From: Chryseobacterium glaciei
GTDB lineage: Bacteria; Bacteroidota; Bacteroidia; Flavobacteriales; Weeksellaceae
NCBI RefSeq assembly: GCF_001648155.1
Contig: NZ_CP015199.1
Location: forward strand, 3,977,001 to 4,041,000
Reading direction: 5' to 3'
DNA: 64,000 nt
Part shown: in pieces, positions 8,623 to 18,634 of the stretch
How positions within the stretch are numbered: position 1 is the first letter of the stretch
How the letters are laid out: the number at the start of each line of letters is the position of its first letter
The notes under the pieces: generated by a model
Databases searched by the model: none
What the model saw: only the letters and a program-made list of their open reading frames with translations
Told to the model about the DNA's origin: nothing
Made by a program: the position numbers and the translations under genes

Positions 8623-9201
8623 TTAATCTAAAAGTCGCACATTCTTTTTAGGTTGTTCTTGGTTGAGTAAACTTCTAATTTCAGCTATTGTACTTTCTTT
8701 CACAATATGAGTTTTACAAATTTGATTATTTAAATGCATACTGAAATTCACTCGTGTAGCAGTTCGTTTTCCCATAGCAACCGTATTGAAAACGCATTCT
8801 GAAAACTCAGGATTGAAATTGGCTAGACATAAAATATTTCTTAATAATAATTTCAAAAAGCCAGGATAGTTCCCTTCATCATCAATAACCTTCATATTCA
8901 ATATCTTCTTTCCGAGTGTTGTACCAAAGTAAGATTCATTTATAGCACCAACAACAATCACAGATGCAATAGAAAGTAAAAGACTTATAATCGCTATTTT
9001 ATGAAATAGAAAGAAGAAGACTAGAAAGAAAGGCAGCATATCGATAACTTTTGCAAATAACCGCTCCCTTTCGCTTCCTTTGTAAATGGTTTGATAGGGT
9101 AAATCATATTCAAATTCATTATAAATACGGTTACCTTCCAAATCAAAATTTCGGGTCGCTCTGCGGACTGTTTTTCGCTTTTTGAGTTCAGATATTTTCA
9201 A
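8623..9201 (-). CDS. RDD family membrane protein
   Basis: A 192-residue protein with the RDD domain: RLFAKVIDMLPFFLVFFFLF forms the first membrane segment with its charged lead, a second hydrophobic segment follows, and FGTTLGKKILNMKVIDDEGN is the characteristic turn after it. The exact role of RDD proteins is poorly known; some act in ion transport. The N-terminus is a basic cytosolic stretch with two KKRK/RRATR clusters. The final residues KKNVRLLD are encoded by the terminator hairpin, so the C-terminus is shaped by that element. The HAD hydrolase gene begins 700 bases upstream on the same strand, 64 bases separating its end from this start. Confidence 0.8.
   Translation of the reverse strand: MKISELKKRKTVRRATRNFDLEGNRIYNEFEYDLPYQTIYKGSERERLFAKVIDMLPFFLVFFFLFHKIAIISLLLSIASVIVVGAINESYFGTTLGKKILNMKVIDDEGNYPGFLKLLLRNILCLANFNPEFSECVFNTVAMGKRTATRVNFSMHLNNQICKTHIVKESTIAEIRSLLNQEQPKKNVRLLD
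8626..8669. terminator. Bidirectional terminator overlapping the RDD gene
   Basis: An 18-bp perfect stem starting AAAAAGAATGTGCGACTT, with a 7-base loop and T runs on both sides. It ends transcription of the M28 gene and of the convergent RDD gene, whose last codons are inside the stem. Confidence 0.88.
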
Positions 9202-9265
9202 ATGGCTTTATATGTTAAAATTAAACTTTGATAAATTTAATATGGTTATTTTTATGACCTGCATA

Positions 9266-9910
<645 letters not shown>

Positions 9911-9957
9911 TTATTTAGTTTGATTTATACTATTGAAGAAACTTTACAAAGGACAAT

Positions 9958-12081
9958 TTATAAAATCATACTCAACTGAATTCTTTTTCTTGCTTCATTG
10001 ACTTCCGTAACTCTTACCTGAACGTGTTGATGTAACTTCACAACCTCATTCACATCAGAAACAAAACCGTCTTTTAATTGAGAAATATGAACCAGTCCGC
10101 TTTCTTTAATTCCAAGATCTACAAAGCATCCGAAAGCGGTAATGTTATTGACAATTCCGGGAAGAATCATTCCGACTTTTAGATCTGTCATCTTTTTTAC
10201 ACTAGGATCAAATTCAAAAACTTTCGCAGCTTTTCGAGGGTCTAAACCGGGTTTTACAAGCTCTTTTAAAATATCTTTTATTCCTAAAATTCCGATGTCT
10301 TCGGTTGTGTATTTTTCAGGTTGAATTAATTCTATTTTCTCTTTATTGGCAATTAATTCATCGGTTTTAATACCAAGATCTTTTGCCATTTTTTCAACAA
10401 TTTTATAGGCCTCAGGATGCACAGCAGAATTATCTAACGGGTTTTTACCATGCGTAATCCTAATAAATGCAGCAGCTTGTTGATAAGCTTTTTCTCCCAA
10501 ACGAGGAACTTTCTTTAGTTGTTTTCTATCTTCAAAAGCTCCGTTTTCAGCTCGGTAATTCACGATGTTTTCTGCCATTTTCTCTCCGATTCCGGAAACA
10601 TAGCTTAATAAAGACTTACTTGCTGTATTTAAATTAATTCCGACTGAGTTTACGCATCTCATAACGGTAGAATCCAATTCATTTTTTAACTGAGTTTGAT
10701 CTACGTCATGCTGATATTGTCCGACTCCAATGGATTTAGCATCAATTTTAACCAATTCAGCCAACGGATCTGCTAATCTTCTCCCGATAGAAACTGCACC
10801 ACGAACAGTCACATCATAACTTGGAAATTCATCTCTTGCAATTTTACTTGCAGAATAAACCGATGCTCCAGCCTCCGAAACTACAAAAACCTGTAACGGT
10901 TTATCGAATCCTATTTTTTTAATGAAAAATTCAGTTTCACGGCTTGCGGTTCCGTTTCCGATAGAAATAGCTTCAATATTATAAGCGTTGACCATAGAAC
11001 GGATCTTTTTCATCGCCATTCCCGACTCGTTTTGTGGAGCGTGAGGGTAGATGGTCTCGTTATGAAGTAAGTCTCCCTTTTCGTCGATACATACGATTTT
11101 ACAGCCACTTTTGTAACCGGGATCGATCGCCAGAATTCTTTTTTCTCCTAAAGGCGGTGCCAATAACAACTGACTTAAGTTTTCAGCGAAAATTTCAATG
11201 GCTTTTTTATCTGCTTTTTCTTTGGCTTCCTGTAAAGTTTCGTTAGAAATTGCGGGTTCCAATAGTCTTTTATAACTGTCTTTTATGGCTAATACAATTT
11301 GATCTGAACTTTCATTATTTGACTTAATAATGGCATTTTCAATAAAATCAATGGCTTCTTCTTTATCAACGCCGACATTTGTTTTCACAAAACCTTCCGA
11401 TTCTGCTCTTAACATGGCAAGAAGCCTGTGAGATGGAGTTTTATATAAAGGCTCATCCCACTCAAAATATTGGGAGAATTTTTGTGCGCCTTCTTCATCT
11501 TTTTTGGCTTTAACAACTTTAGATGTAATTAAAGCTTTACGTTGAAATAATCTACGCAGATTTTTACGAACGTACATGTTTTCGTTGATCCATTCTGCCA
11601 TGATGTCCCTTGCTCCCTGAAGGGCTTCTTCCTCGGACGCAACATTTTCATTTAAATATTTTGAAGCTAAAAATGCCAAATCATTACTTTTCTGGCTCAT
11701 AATAATTCTAGCCAAAGGTTCCAAACCTTTTTCTTTGGCAGCATCGGCTTTTGTTTTCTTACGTTTTTTGAAAGGTAGATATAAATCCTCAAGCTCCTGA
11801 ATATCGAAACTTTCTTCTATTCTTTGCTTAAATTCCGGTGTTAAGGCGTTTTGTTCTTCAACAGATTTTAAAATCGTTTCTTTTCGTTTTACAATTTCTT
11901 CAAACTGCTTGCTGATCTTTGAAATTTGCTCTATCTGTACTTCATCCAAATTTCCTGTTCTGTCTTTTCTATAACGCGATATAAAAGGAATCGTACAGTC
12001 CTCAGCTAATAATTGAAGCGTTGCACTGATGCTTTTTTCGGGAGCGTTTACAATTTTCTGGATGAATTCAATATTTGTCAT
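9958..12081 (-). CDS. tex: Tex family RNA-binding transcription accessory protein
   Basis: A 707-residue cytosolic protein with the full Tex layout: N-terminal helical bundle with FISRYRKDRTGNLDEVQ, a YqgF/RNase H-like domain near residues 315-420 (LAIDPGYKSGCK), tandem helix-hairpin-helix motifs near 490-560 (LLSYVSGIGEKMAENIVNYR), and a C-terminal S1 RNA-binding domain (about 632-707, beginning VGMILPGIVNNITAFGCFVD). Tex is a conserved, mostly dispensable RNA-binding protein linked to transcription and stress in other bacteria; no catalytic activity is established for its YqgF fold. The length is slightly shorter than the 770 or so residues of proteobacterial Tex, as is usual in Bacteroidota. 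Confidence 0.93.
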   Translation of the reverse strand: MTNIEFIQKIVNAPEKSISATLQLLAEDCTIPFISRYRKDRTGNLDEVQIEQISKISKQFEEIVKRKETILKSVEEQNALTPEFKQRIEESFDIQELEDLYLPFKKRKKTKADAAKEKGLEPLARIIMSQKSNDLAFLASKYLNENVASEEEALQGARDIMAEWINENMYVRKNLRRLFQRKALITSKVVKAKKDEEGAQKFSQYFEWDEPLYKTPSHRLLAMLRAESEGFVKTNVGVDKEEAIDFIENAIIKSNNESSDQIVLAIKDSYKRLLEPAISNETLQEAKEKADKKAIEIFAENLSQLLLAPPLGEKRILAIDPGYKSGCKIVCIDEKGDLLHNETIYPHAPQNESGMAMKKIRSMVNAYNIEAISIGNGTASRETEFFIKKIGFDKPLQVFVVSEAGASVYSASKIARDEFPSYDVTVRGAVSIGRRLADPLAELVKIDAKSIGVGQYQHDVDQTQLKNELDSTVMRCVNSVGINLNTASKSLLSYVSGIGEKMAENIVNYRAENGAFEDRKQLKKVPRLGEKAYQQAAAFIRITHGKNPLDNSAVHPEAYKIVEKMAKDLGIKTDELIANKEKIELIQPEKYTTEDIGILGIKDILKELVKPGLDPRKAAKVFEFDPSVKKMTDLKVGMILPGIVNNITAFGCFVDLGIKESGLVHISQLKDGFVSDVNEVVKLHQHVQVRVTEVNEARKRIQLSMIL

Positions 12082-12156
12082 TCTGTAAAATTAAAGTGCT
12101 AAAATAGTGACTTTTTTTAATGAAAATTTCTAATTTATGGGAGAGTACTTTAAAAT

Positions 12157-12187
12157 AATAGTCTAACTCCGTTGAAGTTAGACTATT
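12157..12187. terminator. Hairpin terminator after the plug-domain gene
   Basis: A 12-bp perfect stem beginning AATAGTCTAACT, with a 7-base loop, between the plug-domain gene and tex. It lies directly downstream of the stop at 12212 on the minus strand. The stronger T run is on the plus side, so its efficiency on the minus strand is uncertain. Confidence 0.65.
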
Positions 12188-12211
12188 ATATTTTTTTATT
12201 AAAGATGTTTT

Positions 12212-14611
12212 TTAGGGAAGAATTTCATTATAATAAATAGGAGTATCATTATTTCTGTCAAATCCTATTATAATTACTTTATAATTTTTTGCATCATCGT
12301 TATTATAAAACTGTACACTAGTTGGTTCTTTTTCTTGAACTTCCAGATAAGGATTCCAATAAAGAACACTGCGTGTATCTTGTGAAATATCTTTGAAACT
12401 TTGGTTTTCATAATTAGGGTTATTGAAAGGACCTTCCTGATCATAACCGTTTAAAGTTATTTGTCTTAACTGTGAAGGCTTTGATGAGTCAATGATTGAT
12501 CCACTGGAACCGCCTCTTCTTGTATAAATTGCAATAGCTCCACCATTTCCACCTCCAAAACCTCCTGCAAAAAATCCTTTTATCACTTTTACCATTGCAA
12601 TATCAGATACGGAAAGACTTGATATTTGATCAGCTTCAATGGCCATCTCATCAAGATATATTCCTATTTTACTACCTCGTAAATAAGGAGTAGATGTTCC
12701 ATTTTGTGATTGGATCTGCAAACCGGCAACTCTTCCCTGTAACCACTGTAAAATATTTGTTGAACCTTGAGCCTGAGGATCGTTTACAAAGTCAAAAATT
12801 TGTTCATTAGCACTTCTGAATAGACCACTGCTTAATTCGCTATTCAGTTTTTTTGTTTTGTCTTTTCTCTGTCCTTTTATAACGACCTCTTCAATATCTG
12901 TTATTTTTTCATTAATGACTTTTTGGGTCTTTAAAGTTGTAATTGATCGGGCTATTTCAGTTGATAATTTATCTTCTACAGTTCTTTCTGTAAGCTTTAA
13001 TGCACTTGTTGGCAACTCTTTTTTATATGGAATGAAACTGAAGTTAGGTTGAAAATAAACAGATGATTCATTTTTAGATTCTTTTGAATTTAACTGATAT
13101 GAAAACTTCATTGAATTCTCAAAAGCTAGATTATTTAATGTAAAAAAACCATTATTGTCAGTTTTTACCTGAAATAGTTTTGTGCCTGAGCCTGAAGCAA
13201 ACATCAAATTTAGATCTGTATTGGGAGCAGGTTTCCCTTGAATATTTACTTTTCCTTTATAGGAAAGATAATTTTCAGGTTGGTATTTTATCGAAGGATA
13301 ATTTCCTGATATAATGTATTTCCAATCAAAACGTTTCCATTTTTCAGAGATCAAAAGAGCATCTAAAGCATCTACGTTTCTGTTTTTAGTAAAATATTGA
13401 GAGGGATGTGATATGTTTGACGTAATGTCACCCGTAAGCCATAATGTACTAAGAAAACTTTGCTCTTCTTCTGAACTGTTTGTATTTGAATCAATCACTA
13501 AGACAGTATAATTTGAACAATTGATATCTTTAGTAATATCAAAAGAGCTTTTTTCTCGAGAACCATTTTTTATAGATAATGATTGAAGGGCAGGTTTTTT
13601 TATCTGTAATAATTGAGGCTGTACAAAAGTAAGTCTATTAGCAACAATATTTTCTTTGTCATCAAAAACGGTAAGTTGTAAAATTCCATTTATTAATTGA
13701 TTATTAGGAATAGAATATTGAAGTCCGTCTGATATTTTATTAATTTTAGCCTTATAAACAAGTTGATTGTTTATGGTTCCCAATACTTTATAATATTGTG
13801 CTTCCGGTGAAATATTTTTTGTTTTTAAAGTATATTTAACATTATCGGCACTACTTACCACTTGTAGATTGAGTCCTGAAGATGAAACTTCAGGCAGATT
13901 AATAGTTTGTTTTTGTCCTTTTTTATCTTGAACAGTAAGCTGATATTTTTTTCCACTTTCCGGAGTGATATTAAATAGTCCAACGTTTTGATCAAGCCCT
14001 TTGAAAGTAATCATTTTTGTATCAGGCTTATCGATTTCTGTAACATACCCTTCCCATTCTAAAGGAGGTACATCTTTTGATTGTAAACGTACAGCAAATT
14101 TTGTATTAATACCATTTACAAAGGTTCCGCTTTCAGGATAAACAAAAGCTGACCATGCGGAATTTGTATCAGGTGTGATTTTTTCGGGAGAAGATGGATT
14201 GTAAACAATGATAGGTTTTATTAATTGAAAATCTTCACTGAAATTAGCCATCCAAGTTGTGTAGGCTCTTACATAATAAACATTTTCCTTTAATGTTTCG
14301 GGGAGTAAAATGCTGCCACTTCCTTCTCCATTTAATAGAGGAAATATTTTTTTACTTATTTGATTTTTATTATTATCGTATAATTCAACAAATAATGAGG
14401 TTGAAATATTAGAAGGGTTATAGCCTTCAAAAACAAAAGATTTAAACCAAATATTTTCTCCTGCTACATAATTCTCTTTGTTAAAGAGAAGATGGATTTT
14501 TTCCTGAGGATATTTTTGTTCAAATGTTTTTAGAGCCTGTTCTGCTTTTTCTTGAGCCTGATATGGATTGAAGACTCCAAAAATAAACAATAAAATTAGT
14601 TTTTTTGACAT
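12212..14611 (-). CDS. Secreted MG2 / TonB-receptor plug-domain protein
   Basis: A 799-residue protein with a signal peptide ending near YQAQ. The N-terminal part resembles the MG2 macroglobulin domain (KIHLLFNKENYVAGENIWFK), followed by beta-rich repeats and a carboxypeptidase-regulatory-like segment (GKVNIQGKPAPNTDL). The C-terminal third holds a TonB-receptor plug-like domain with VAGLQIQSQNGTSTPYLRG and the glycine-rich FFAGGFGGGNGGAIAIYTRR. No outer-membrane barrel follows, so this is not a complete receptor. Chryseobacterium genomes carry many such proteins; their role is unknown, perhaps as a periplasmic or surface accessory to a TonB system. The gene has a good minus-strand promoter. 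It stands alone between terminators. Confidence 0.75.
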   Translation of the reverse strand: MSKKLILLFIFGVFNPYQAQEKAEQALKTFEQKYPQEKIHLLFNKENYVAGENIWFKSFVFEGYNPSNISTSLFVELYDNNKNQISKKIFPLLNGEGSGSILLPETLKENVYYVRAYTTWMANFSEDFQLIKPIIVYNPSSPEKITPDTNSAWSAFVYPESGTFVNGINTKFAVRLQSKDVPPLEWEGYVTEIDKPDTKMITFKGLDQNVGLFNITPESGKKYQLTVQDKKGQKQTINLPEVSSSGLNLQVVSSADNVKYTLKTKNISPEAQYYKVLGTINNQLVYKAKINKISDGLQYSIPNNQLINGILQLTVFDDKENIVANRLTFVQPQLLQIKKPALQSLSIKNGSREKSSFDITKDINCSNYTVLVIDSNTNSSEEEQSFLSTLWLTGDITSNISHPSQYFTKNRNVDALDALLISEKWKRFDWKYIISGNYPSIKYQPENYLSYKGKVNIQGKPAPNTDLNLMFASGSGTKLFQVKTDNNGFFTLNNLAFENSMKFSYQLNSKESKNESSVYFQPNFSFIPYKKELPTSALKLTERTVEDKLSTEIARSITTLKTQKVINEKITDIEEVVIKGQRKDKTKKLNSELSSGLFRSANEQIFDFVNDPQAQGSTNILQWLQGRVAGLQIQSQNGTSTPYLRGSKIGIYLDEMAIEADQISSLSVSDIAMVKVIKGFFAGGFGGGNGGAIAIYTRRGGSSGSIIDSSKPSQLRQITLNGYDQEGPFNNPNYENQSFKDISQDTRSVLYWNPYLEVQEKEPTSVQFYNNDDAKNYKVIIIGFDRNNDTPIYYNEILP

Positions 14612-14931
14612 GGTTAGAATGTGTGTTTTTAAAATTGAAGGGTCAAAAATACATTTTTAATCATTCTGTGACAATTAATTTTGGTATCTGGTTGTTTGTT
14701 TACTTTTAATGACTGTTTTCGATGTAATATTTTTCAATTATAACAGGTTTTAACTAAAATCATTAAGTATGATTATTAAAAATTAACTTTTTTTGATTTT
14801 ATTGATGTATGTTAAGATAATAAAAACATGTTTTTTCTATTTTTGGCCTATTAAAATTAAGGAATGAAATATTAATTTGATAATTTCGTTAATCTTATAA
14901 TTCAGAATAATAAATTTTTACAATAAATAAT
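14612..14931. other. 320-bp divergent intergenic region
   Basis: AT-rich spacer between the plug-domain gene and the YceI gene. It carries the minus-strand promoter at 14644-14674 and a plus-strand -7 element TATTTTTG at 14838-14845, about 87 bases before the YceI start. I see no open frame or repeat. Confidence 0.5.
14644..14674 (-). promoter_or_regulatory. Promoter of the plug-domain gene
   Basis: On the minus strand TTG (14674-14672), a 20-base spacer and TATTTTTG (14651-14644), 33 bases before the ATG. Confidence 0.6.
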
Positions 14932-15609
14932 ATGAAAAAACTTAGTGTCATTGCATTAGTTGCTGTAGGTTTGTTTGCAACATCATGTAATAAAGAAAAA
15001 TCTGCAGAATCGGCTGGTACAGCTACAGAAAAAACGGTTGCAGAAGGAAAAGGTGAAGTTTTAGCTGTTGATGCTGCGACTTCTTTAGTAAACTGGAAAG
15101 CATTCCATAAAGGTGGTTTTGCACCACGTTGGGGAACAATCAATGTAAAATCTGGTGACTTAAATGTTGAAGGAGGACAACTTTCCGCAGGTAATTTCGT
15201 TATCGATATGGCTTCTATTAAAGTAGATCCTGCATCAGTAACGGAAAAAGATAAAAAACCGGCAGATCTGGAAACTCACTTAAAAAGTGCTGATTTCTTT
15301 GACGTAACAAAAAATCCTACTTCTGAGTTCAAAATCACAAGTGTAACTGACTTAAAAGATGCACCTAAAGATGCTATCACTGGAGCTAATAAAACCGTAA
15401 GTGGAAATCTTACTTTATCTGGAAAAACAGTGAATGTAACTTTCCCTGCAAAGGTTGATGTTACAGAAAACTCAGCTGCTGTTCAGGCTAAATTTACAGT
15501 AAACAGATCAGATTGGGGAATCAAATTCGGAACTTCTGAAGCAGATCCTGCAGAATGGATGATCAGTAAAGACATCGAAATTGCTGTAGACGTAAAAGCT
15601 AAAAAATAA
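14932..15609 (+). CDS. YceI family lipoprotein
   Basis: A 225-residue protein with a lipoprotein signal (LFATSC, modified Cys at 19) followed by a Lys/Glu/Ala/Thr-rich linker of about 25 residues. The rest is one YceI domain: VNWKAFHKGGFAPRWGTINV, a HLKSADFFDVTKNPTSEFKI strand typical of the family, and a C-terminal SDWGIKFGT segment. YceI proteins form a lipocalin-like barrel that binds polyprenyl or other long hydrophobic ligands in the periplasm; the ligand here is not predictable. It is transcribed alone and followed by a strong terminator. Confidence 0.92.
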   Translation: MKKLSVIALVAVGLFATSCNKEKSAESAGTATEKTVAEGKGEVLAVDAATSLVNWKAFHKGGFAPRWGTINVKSGDLNVEGGQLSAGNFVIDMASIKVDPASVTEKDKKPADLETHLKSADFFDVTKNPTSEFKITSVTDLKDAPKDAITGANKTVSGNLTLSGKTVNVTFPAKVDVTENSAAVQAKFTVNRSDWGIKFGTSEADPAEWMISKDIEIAVDVKAKK

Positions 15610-15632
15610 TTGTTAGACCATAAAAATGGGGG

Positions 15633-15665
15633 AAGCTGCTTTTTTATTAAGGCAGCTTTTTTATT
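15633..15665 (+). terminator. Terminator of the YceI gene
   Basis: A 7-bp perfect stem (AAGCTGC with GCAGCTT) and a run of T, 23 bases after the stop codon. Confidence 0.8.
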
Positions 15666-15733
15666 TTGAAATTTAAAATATTGTAACTTCAAAGAGAGGT
15701 TATTGAGACGTTTTTATATGAAATGTTTTTATG

Positions 15734-16114
<381 letters not shown>

Positions 16115-16162
16115 TTAAGAAACTTTATTTTTTATTATTCTTTTTATATTAGATTTGTTGGA

Positions 16163-16432
16163 ATGTTTTATTTGTTATTAATAGTCAATATTGTCACTTT
16201 CTTAGTCTTTGCTTTAGATAAAAGGAAAGCCGTCAAACATCAAAGAAGAATCTCAGAAAATACACTTTTATTCATTACATTTTTGTGCGGAACAATCGGA
16301 TCTATACTCGGAATGCTTATTTTCAGGCATAAAGTTTCAAAGAAATCTTTTCTGTTGAAGTTTGGATTGGTTGTTTTAATCCAGATCTTATTAATTTACT
16401 TTCTTGAAAAATACAATATGATTACTATTTAA
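16163..16432 (+). CDS. DUF1294 family small membrane protein
   Basis: An 89-residue protein with three hydrophobic segments. It carries the conserved DUF1294 pattern: ALDKRKAVKHQRRISENTL after the first segment, then GTIGSILGMLIFRHKVSKKSF, and a final hydrophobic stretch. The family function is unknown; members are short inner-membrane proteins, sometimes fused to cold-shock domains in other bacteria. It has no partner here: the divergent neighbour is the hypothetical gene at 15734 and the next gene downstream is typA after a 170-base gap. Confidence 0.8.
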   Translation: MFYLLLIVNIVTFLVFALDKRKAVKHQRRISENTLLFITFLCGTIGSILGMLIFRHKVSKKSFLLKFGLVVLIQILLIYFLEKYNMITI

Positions 16433-16579
16433 AACTTAATCTGTTATTATAATTTTTTTGTTTAAAATGGTGTCTAAATCTTTCAATTGTAAGGCTTTAA
16501 TTATAGGTTTTATTTAAATGACTCATTATTAAATTGTTAAATAATACATAATCTTACTAATTATTTAATTAAAAAACAC

Positions 16580-16587
16580 TATTTTTG
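16580..16587 (+). promoter_or_regulatory. -7 element of typA
   Basis: TATTTTTG, a perfect TAnnTTTG match, 18 bases before the ATG, giving a leader of about 13 bases. No clear -33 element. Confidence 0.5.
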
Positions 16588-16605
16588 CACCCGTAAAAAT
16601 CATTC

Positions 16606-18414
16606 ATGCAAAACATTAGAAATATTGCGATTATCGCACACGTTGACCACGGTAAGACGACTTTGGTGGACAAGATTATTCATGCTACAAACATTTTCCG
16701 AGAAAATCAGGAGAGTGGAGAATTAATAATGGATAATAACGATCTTGAAAGAGAAAGAGGGATTACCATTTTATCTAAAAATATTTCTGTTACTTATAAA
16801 GACGTTAAAATTAACGTAATCGATACTCCCGGTCACGCCGATTTTGGTGGGGAAGTAGAGAGAGTTTTAAAAATGGCTGATGGAGTTATTTTGTTGGTGG
16901 ATGCCTTTGAAGGACCAATGCCACAAACAAGATTCGTACTTCAGAAAGCGTTAGAATTAGGATTGAGACCATTGGTTGTTATCAATAAAGTTGATAAACC
17001 AAACTGTCGTCCTGAGGAAGTTCATGATAAAGTTTTTGATCTATTTTTTGCTCTTGAAGCTACTGAAGCACAGTTGGATTTCCCAACATTCTACGGTTCA
17101 TCTAAGCAAGGTTGGTTCAACACTTCATTAGAGCAAACAGAAGATATTTTCCCATTATTAGATGGTATCTTACAATATGTTCCAGAACCGAAAGTTGAAG
17201 AAGGAAACTTACAGATGCAGATTGTTTCTCTAGACTTTTCTTCTTTCTTAGGAAGAATTGCTATTGGAAAAGTAATCAGAGGTGAAATCAAAGAATCTCA
17301 GTGGATCGGTTTAGCTCAAGCAGACGGTAAAGTATTGAAAGGAAAAGTAAAAGAACTTTACGTTTTTGAAGGATTAGGTAAGAAAAAAGTTACAGAAGTA
17401 AAAGCTGGAGATATCTGTGCTGTTGTAGGTTTTGAAGCTTTCCAAATCGGTGATTCTTTCGTAGATCTTGAAAATCCTGAACCATTGCCAAGAACTTCTA
17501 TTGATGAGCCAACGTTGAACATGACGTTCTCTATCAACAATTCACCTTTCTTTGGTAAAGACGGTAAATTCGTGACTTCAAATCACCTGAAAGAAAGATT
17601 ATATAAAGAATTAGAGAAAAACTTAGCATTAAGAGTTGAACAAACTGGTGATGCAAACACTTTCCTAGTATTCGGTAGAGGTATTCTTCACTTGTCAGTT
17701 TTGATTGAAACAATGAGAAGAGAAGGGTACGAAATGACAATTGGTCAGCCACAGGTTATCTTGAGAGAAATCGACGGAGAAAAATGTGAGCCTTATGAAT
17801 CATTAGTTGTTGATGTTCCTGAAGAATTTGCTTCTAGAGTTATCGATTTGGCAACTCAGAGAAAAGGAGATCTTCACATTATGGAAACTAAAGGTGAGAT
17901 GCAGCATATGGAATTCGAAATTCCTTCAAGAGGTTTGATCGGATTGCGTTCTCAGATGTTGACTGCTACTGCTGGTGAAGCTATTATGGCTCACCGTTTC
18001 ACAGAATACAAACCTTTCAAAGGGGCAATTCCAGGAAGAAGTAATGGTGTTTTGGTAAGTAAAAGTCAAGGTCCAGCAACTGAATATTCTATTGCGAAAT
18101 TACAAGATAGAGGTAAGTTTTATGTTGATCCGGGCGAGGAGATCTATGCAGGTATGGTCATTGGTGAGCAAAACAAACCAGGAGATTTGGTTATCAATAT
18201 TGTAGAAGCAAAACAATTAAATAATATCCGTGCTGCAGGTAAAGATAAAGATGGTGGAGTTGCTCCAAAAATCTTGTTCTCACTAGAAGAATGTATGGAA
18301 TATATCCAAGCTGATGAAGCAATCGAGGTAACTCCAAACTTCATCCGTATGAGAAAGAAAGTGCTTTCTGAAGAAGAAAGAAGAAGAATCGAAAGATCAG
18401 GAAAAGCTTCATAA
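16606..18414 (+). CDS. typA: Translational GTPase TypA/BipA
   Basis: A 602-residue ribosome-associated GTPase of the EF-G/LepA class. Visible motifs: G1 AHVDHGKT (11-18), the switch region with RGITI, G3 DTPGHADF and G4 NKVD, then domain II and the EF-G-like domains III and V, ending in the BipA-specific C-terminal domain (RKKVLSEEERRRIERSG). BipA assists assembly of the 50S subunit and growth at low temperature or stress in other bacteria. Length matches the family. It is a single transcription unit with a strong GC-rich terminator. Confidence 0.97.
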   Translation: MQNIRNIAIIAHVDHGKTTLVDKIIHATNIFRENQESGELIMDNNDLERERGITILSKNISVTYKDVKINVIDTPGHADFGGEVERVLKMADGVILLVDAFEGPMPQTRFVLQKALELGLRPLVVINKVDKPNCRPEEVHDKVFDLFFALEATEAQLDFPTFYGSSKQGWFNTSLEQTEDIFPLLDGILQYVPEPKVEEGNLQMQIVSLDFSSFLGRIAIGKVIRGEIKESQWIGLAQADGKVLKGKVKELYVFEGLGKKKVTEVKAGDICAVVGFEAFQIGDSFVDLENPEPLPRTSIDEPTLNMTFSINNSPFFGKDGKFVTSNHLKERLYKELEKNLALRVEQTGDANTFLVFGRGILHLSVLIETMRREGYEMTIGQPQVILREIDGEKCEPYESLVVDVPEEFASRVIDLATQRKGDLHIMETKGEMQHMEFEIPSRGLIGLRSQMLTATAGEAIMAHRFTEYKPFKGAIPGRSNGVLVSKSQGPATEYSIAKLQDRGKFYVDPGEEIYAGMVIGEQNKPGDLVINIVEAKQLNNIRAAGKDKDGGVAPKILFSLEECMEYIQADEAIEVTPNFIRMRKKVLSEEERRRIERSGKAS

Positions 18415-18432
18415 GTTTTTCTATATAAGATC

Positions 18433-18462
18433 AAAGCCCCGAAAAATTCGGGGCTTTTTTGT
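18433..18462 (+). terminator. Terminator of typA
   Basis: A 10-bp perfect stem (AAGCCCCGAA with TTCGGGGCTT), a 3-base loop and six T. Confidence 0.92.
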
Positions 18463-18488
18463 TTTCCGGTTAGTATATTCAATAGGAG

Positions 18489-18539
18489 CGGACTTTAGTC
18501 CGTTTTCAATATTTGTATCATCAAATTGGCTTTAGCCAA
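18489..18539. repeat. Twin palindromic intergenic repeat
   Basis: Two short palindromes with the same TTTAG core: CGGACTTTAGTCCG (18489-18502) and TTGGCTTTAGCCAA (18526-18539), 23 bases apart. Their form resembles dispersed REP-like palindromes of Flavobacteriia. They lie between typA and the GH10-like gene. Confidence 0.6.
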
Positions 18540-18620
18540 AACTTATTTTTGTGATTATAAAAATTAGTTAAAGTCATCTGATTATTTATTACATCATATA
18601 ATTAAAAAAATAATTTAATG

Positions 18621-18628
18621 TAGTTTTG
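18621..18628 (+). promoter_or_regulatory. -7 element of the GH10-like gene
   Basis: TAGTTTTG matches TAnnTTTG and ends 6 bases before the ATG at 18635, predicting a leaderless mRNA. It overlaps the upstream in-frame ATG at 18626, so that ATG is unlikely to be the start. Confidence 0.6.
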
Positions 18629-18634
18629 CAAACT

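Noticed and set aside
12212..14611. A complete TonB-dependent receptor
   Set aside because: Only a plug-like region is present; no outer-membrane barrel or SusD partner follows.
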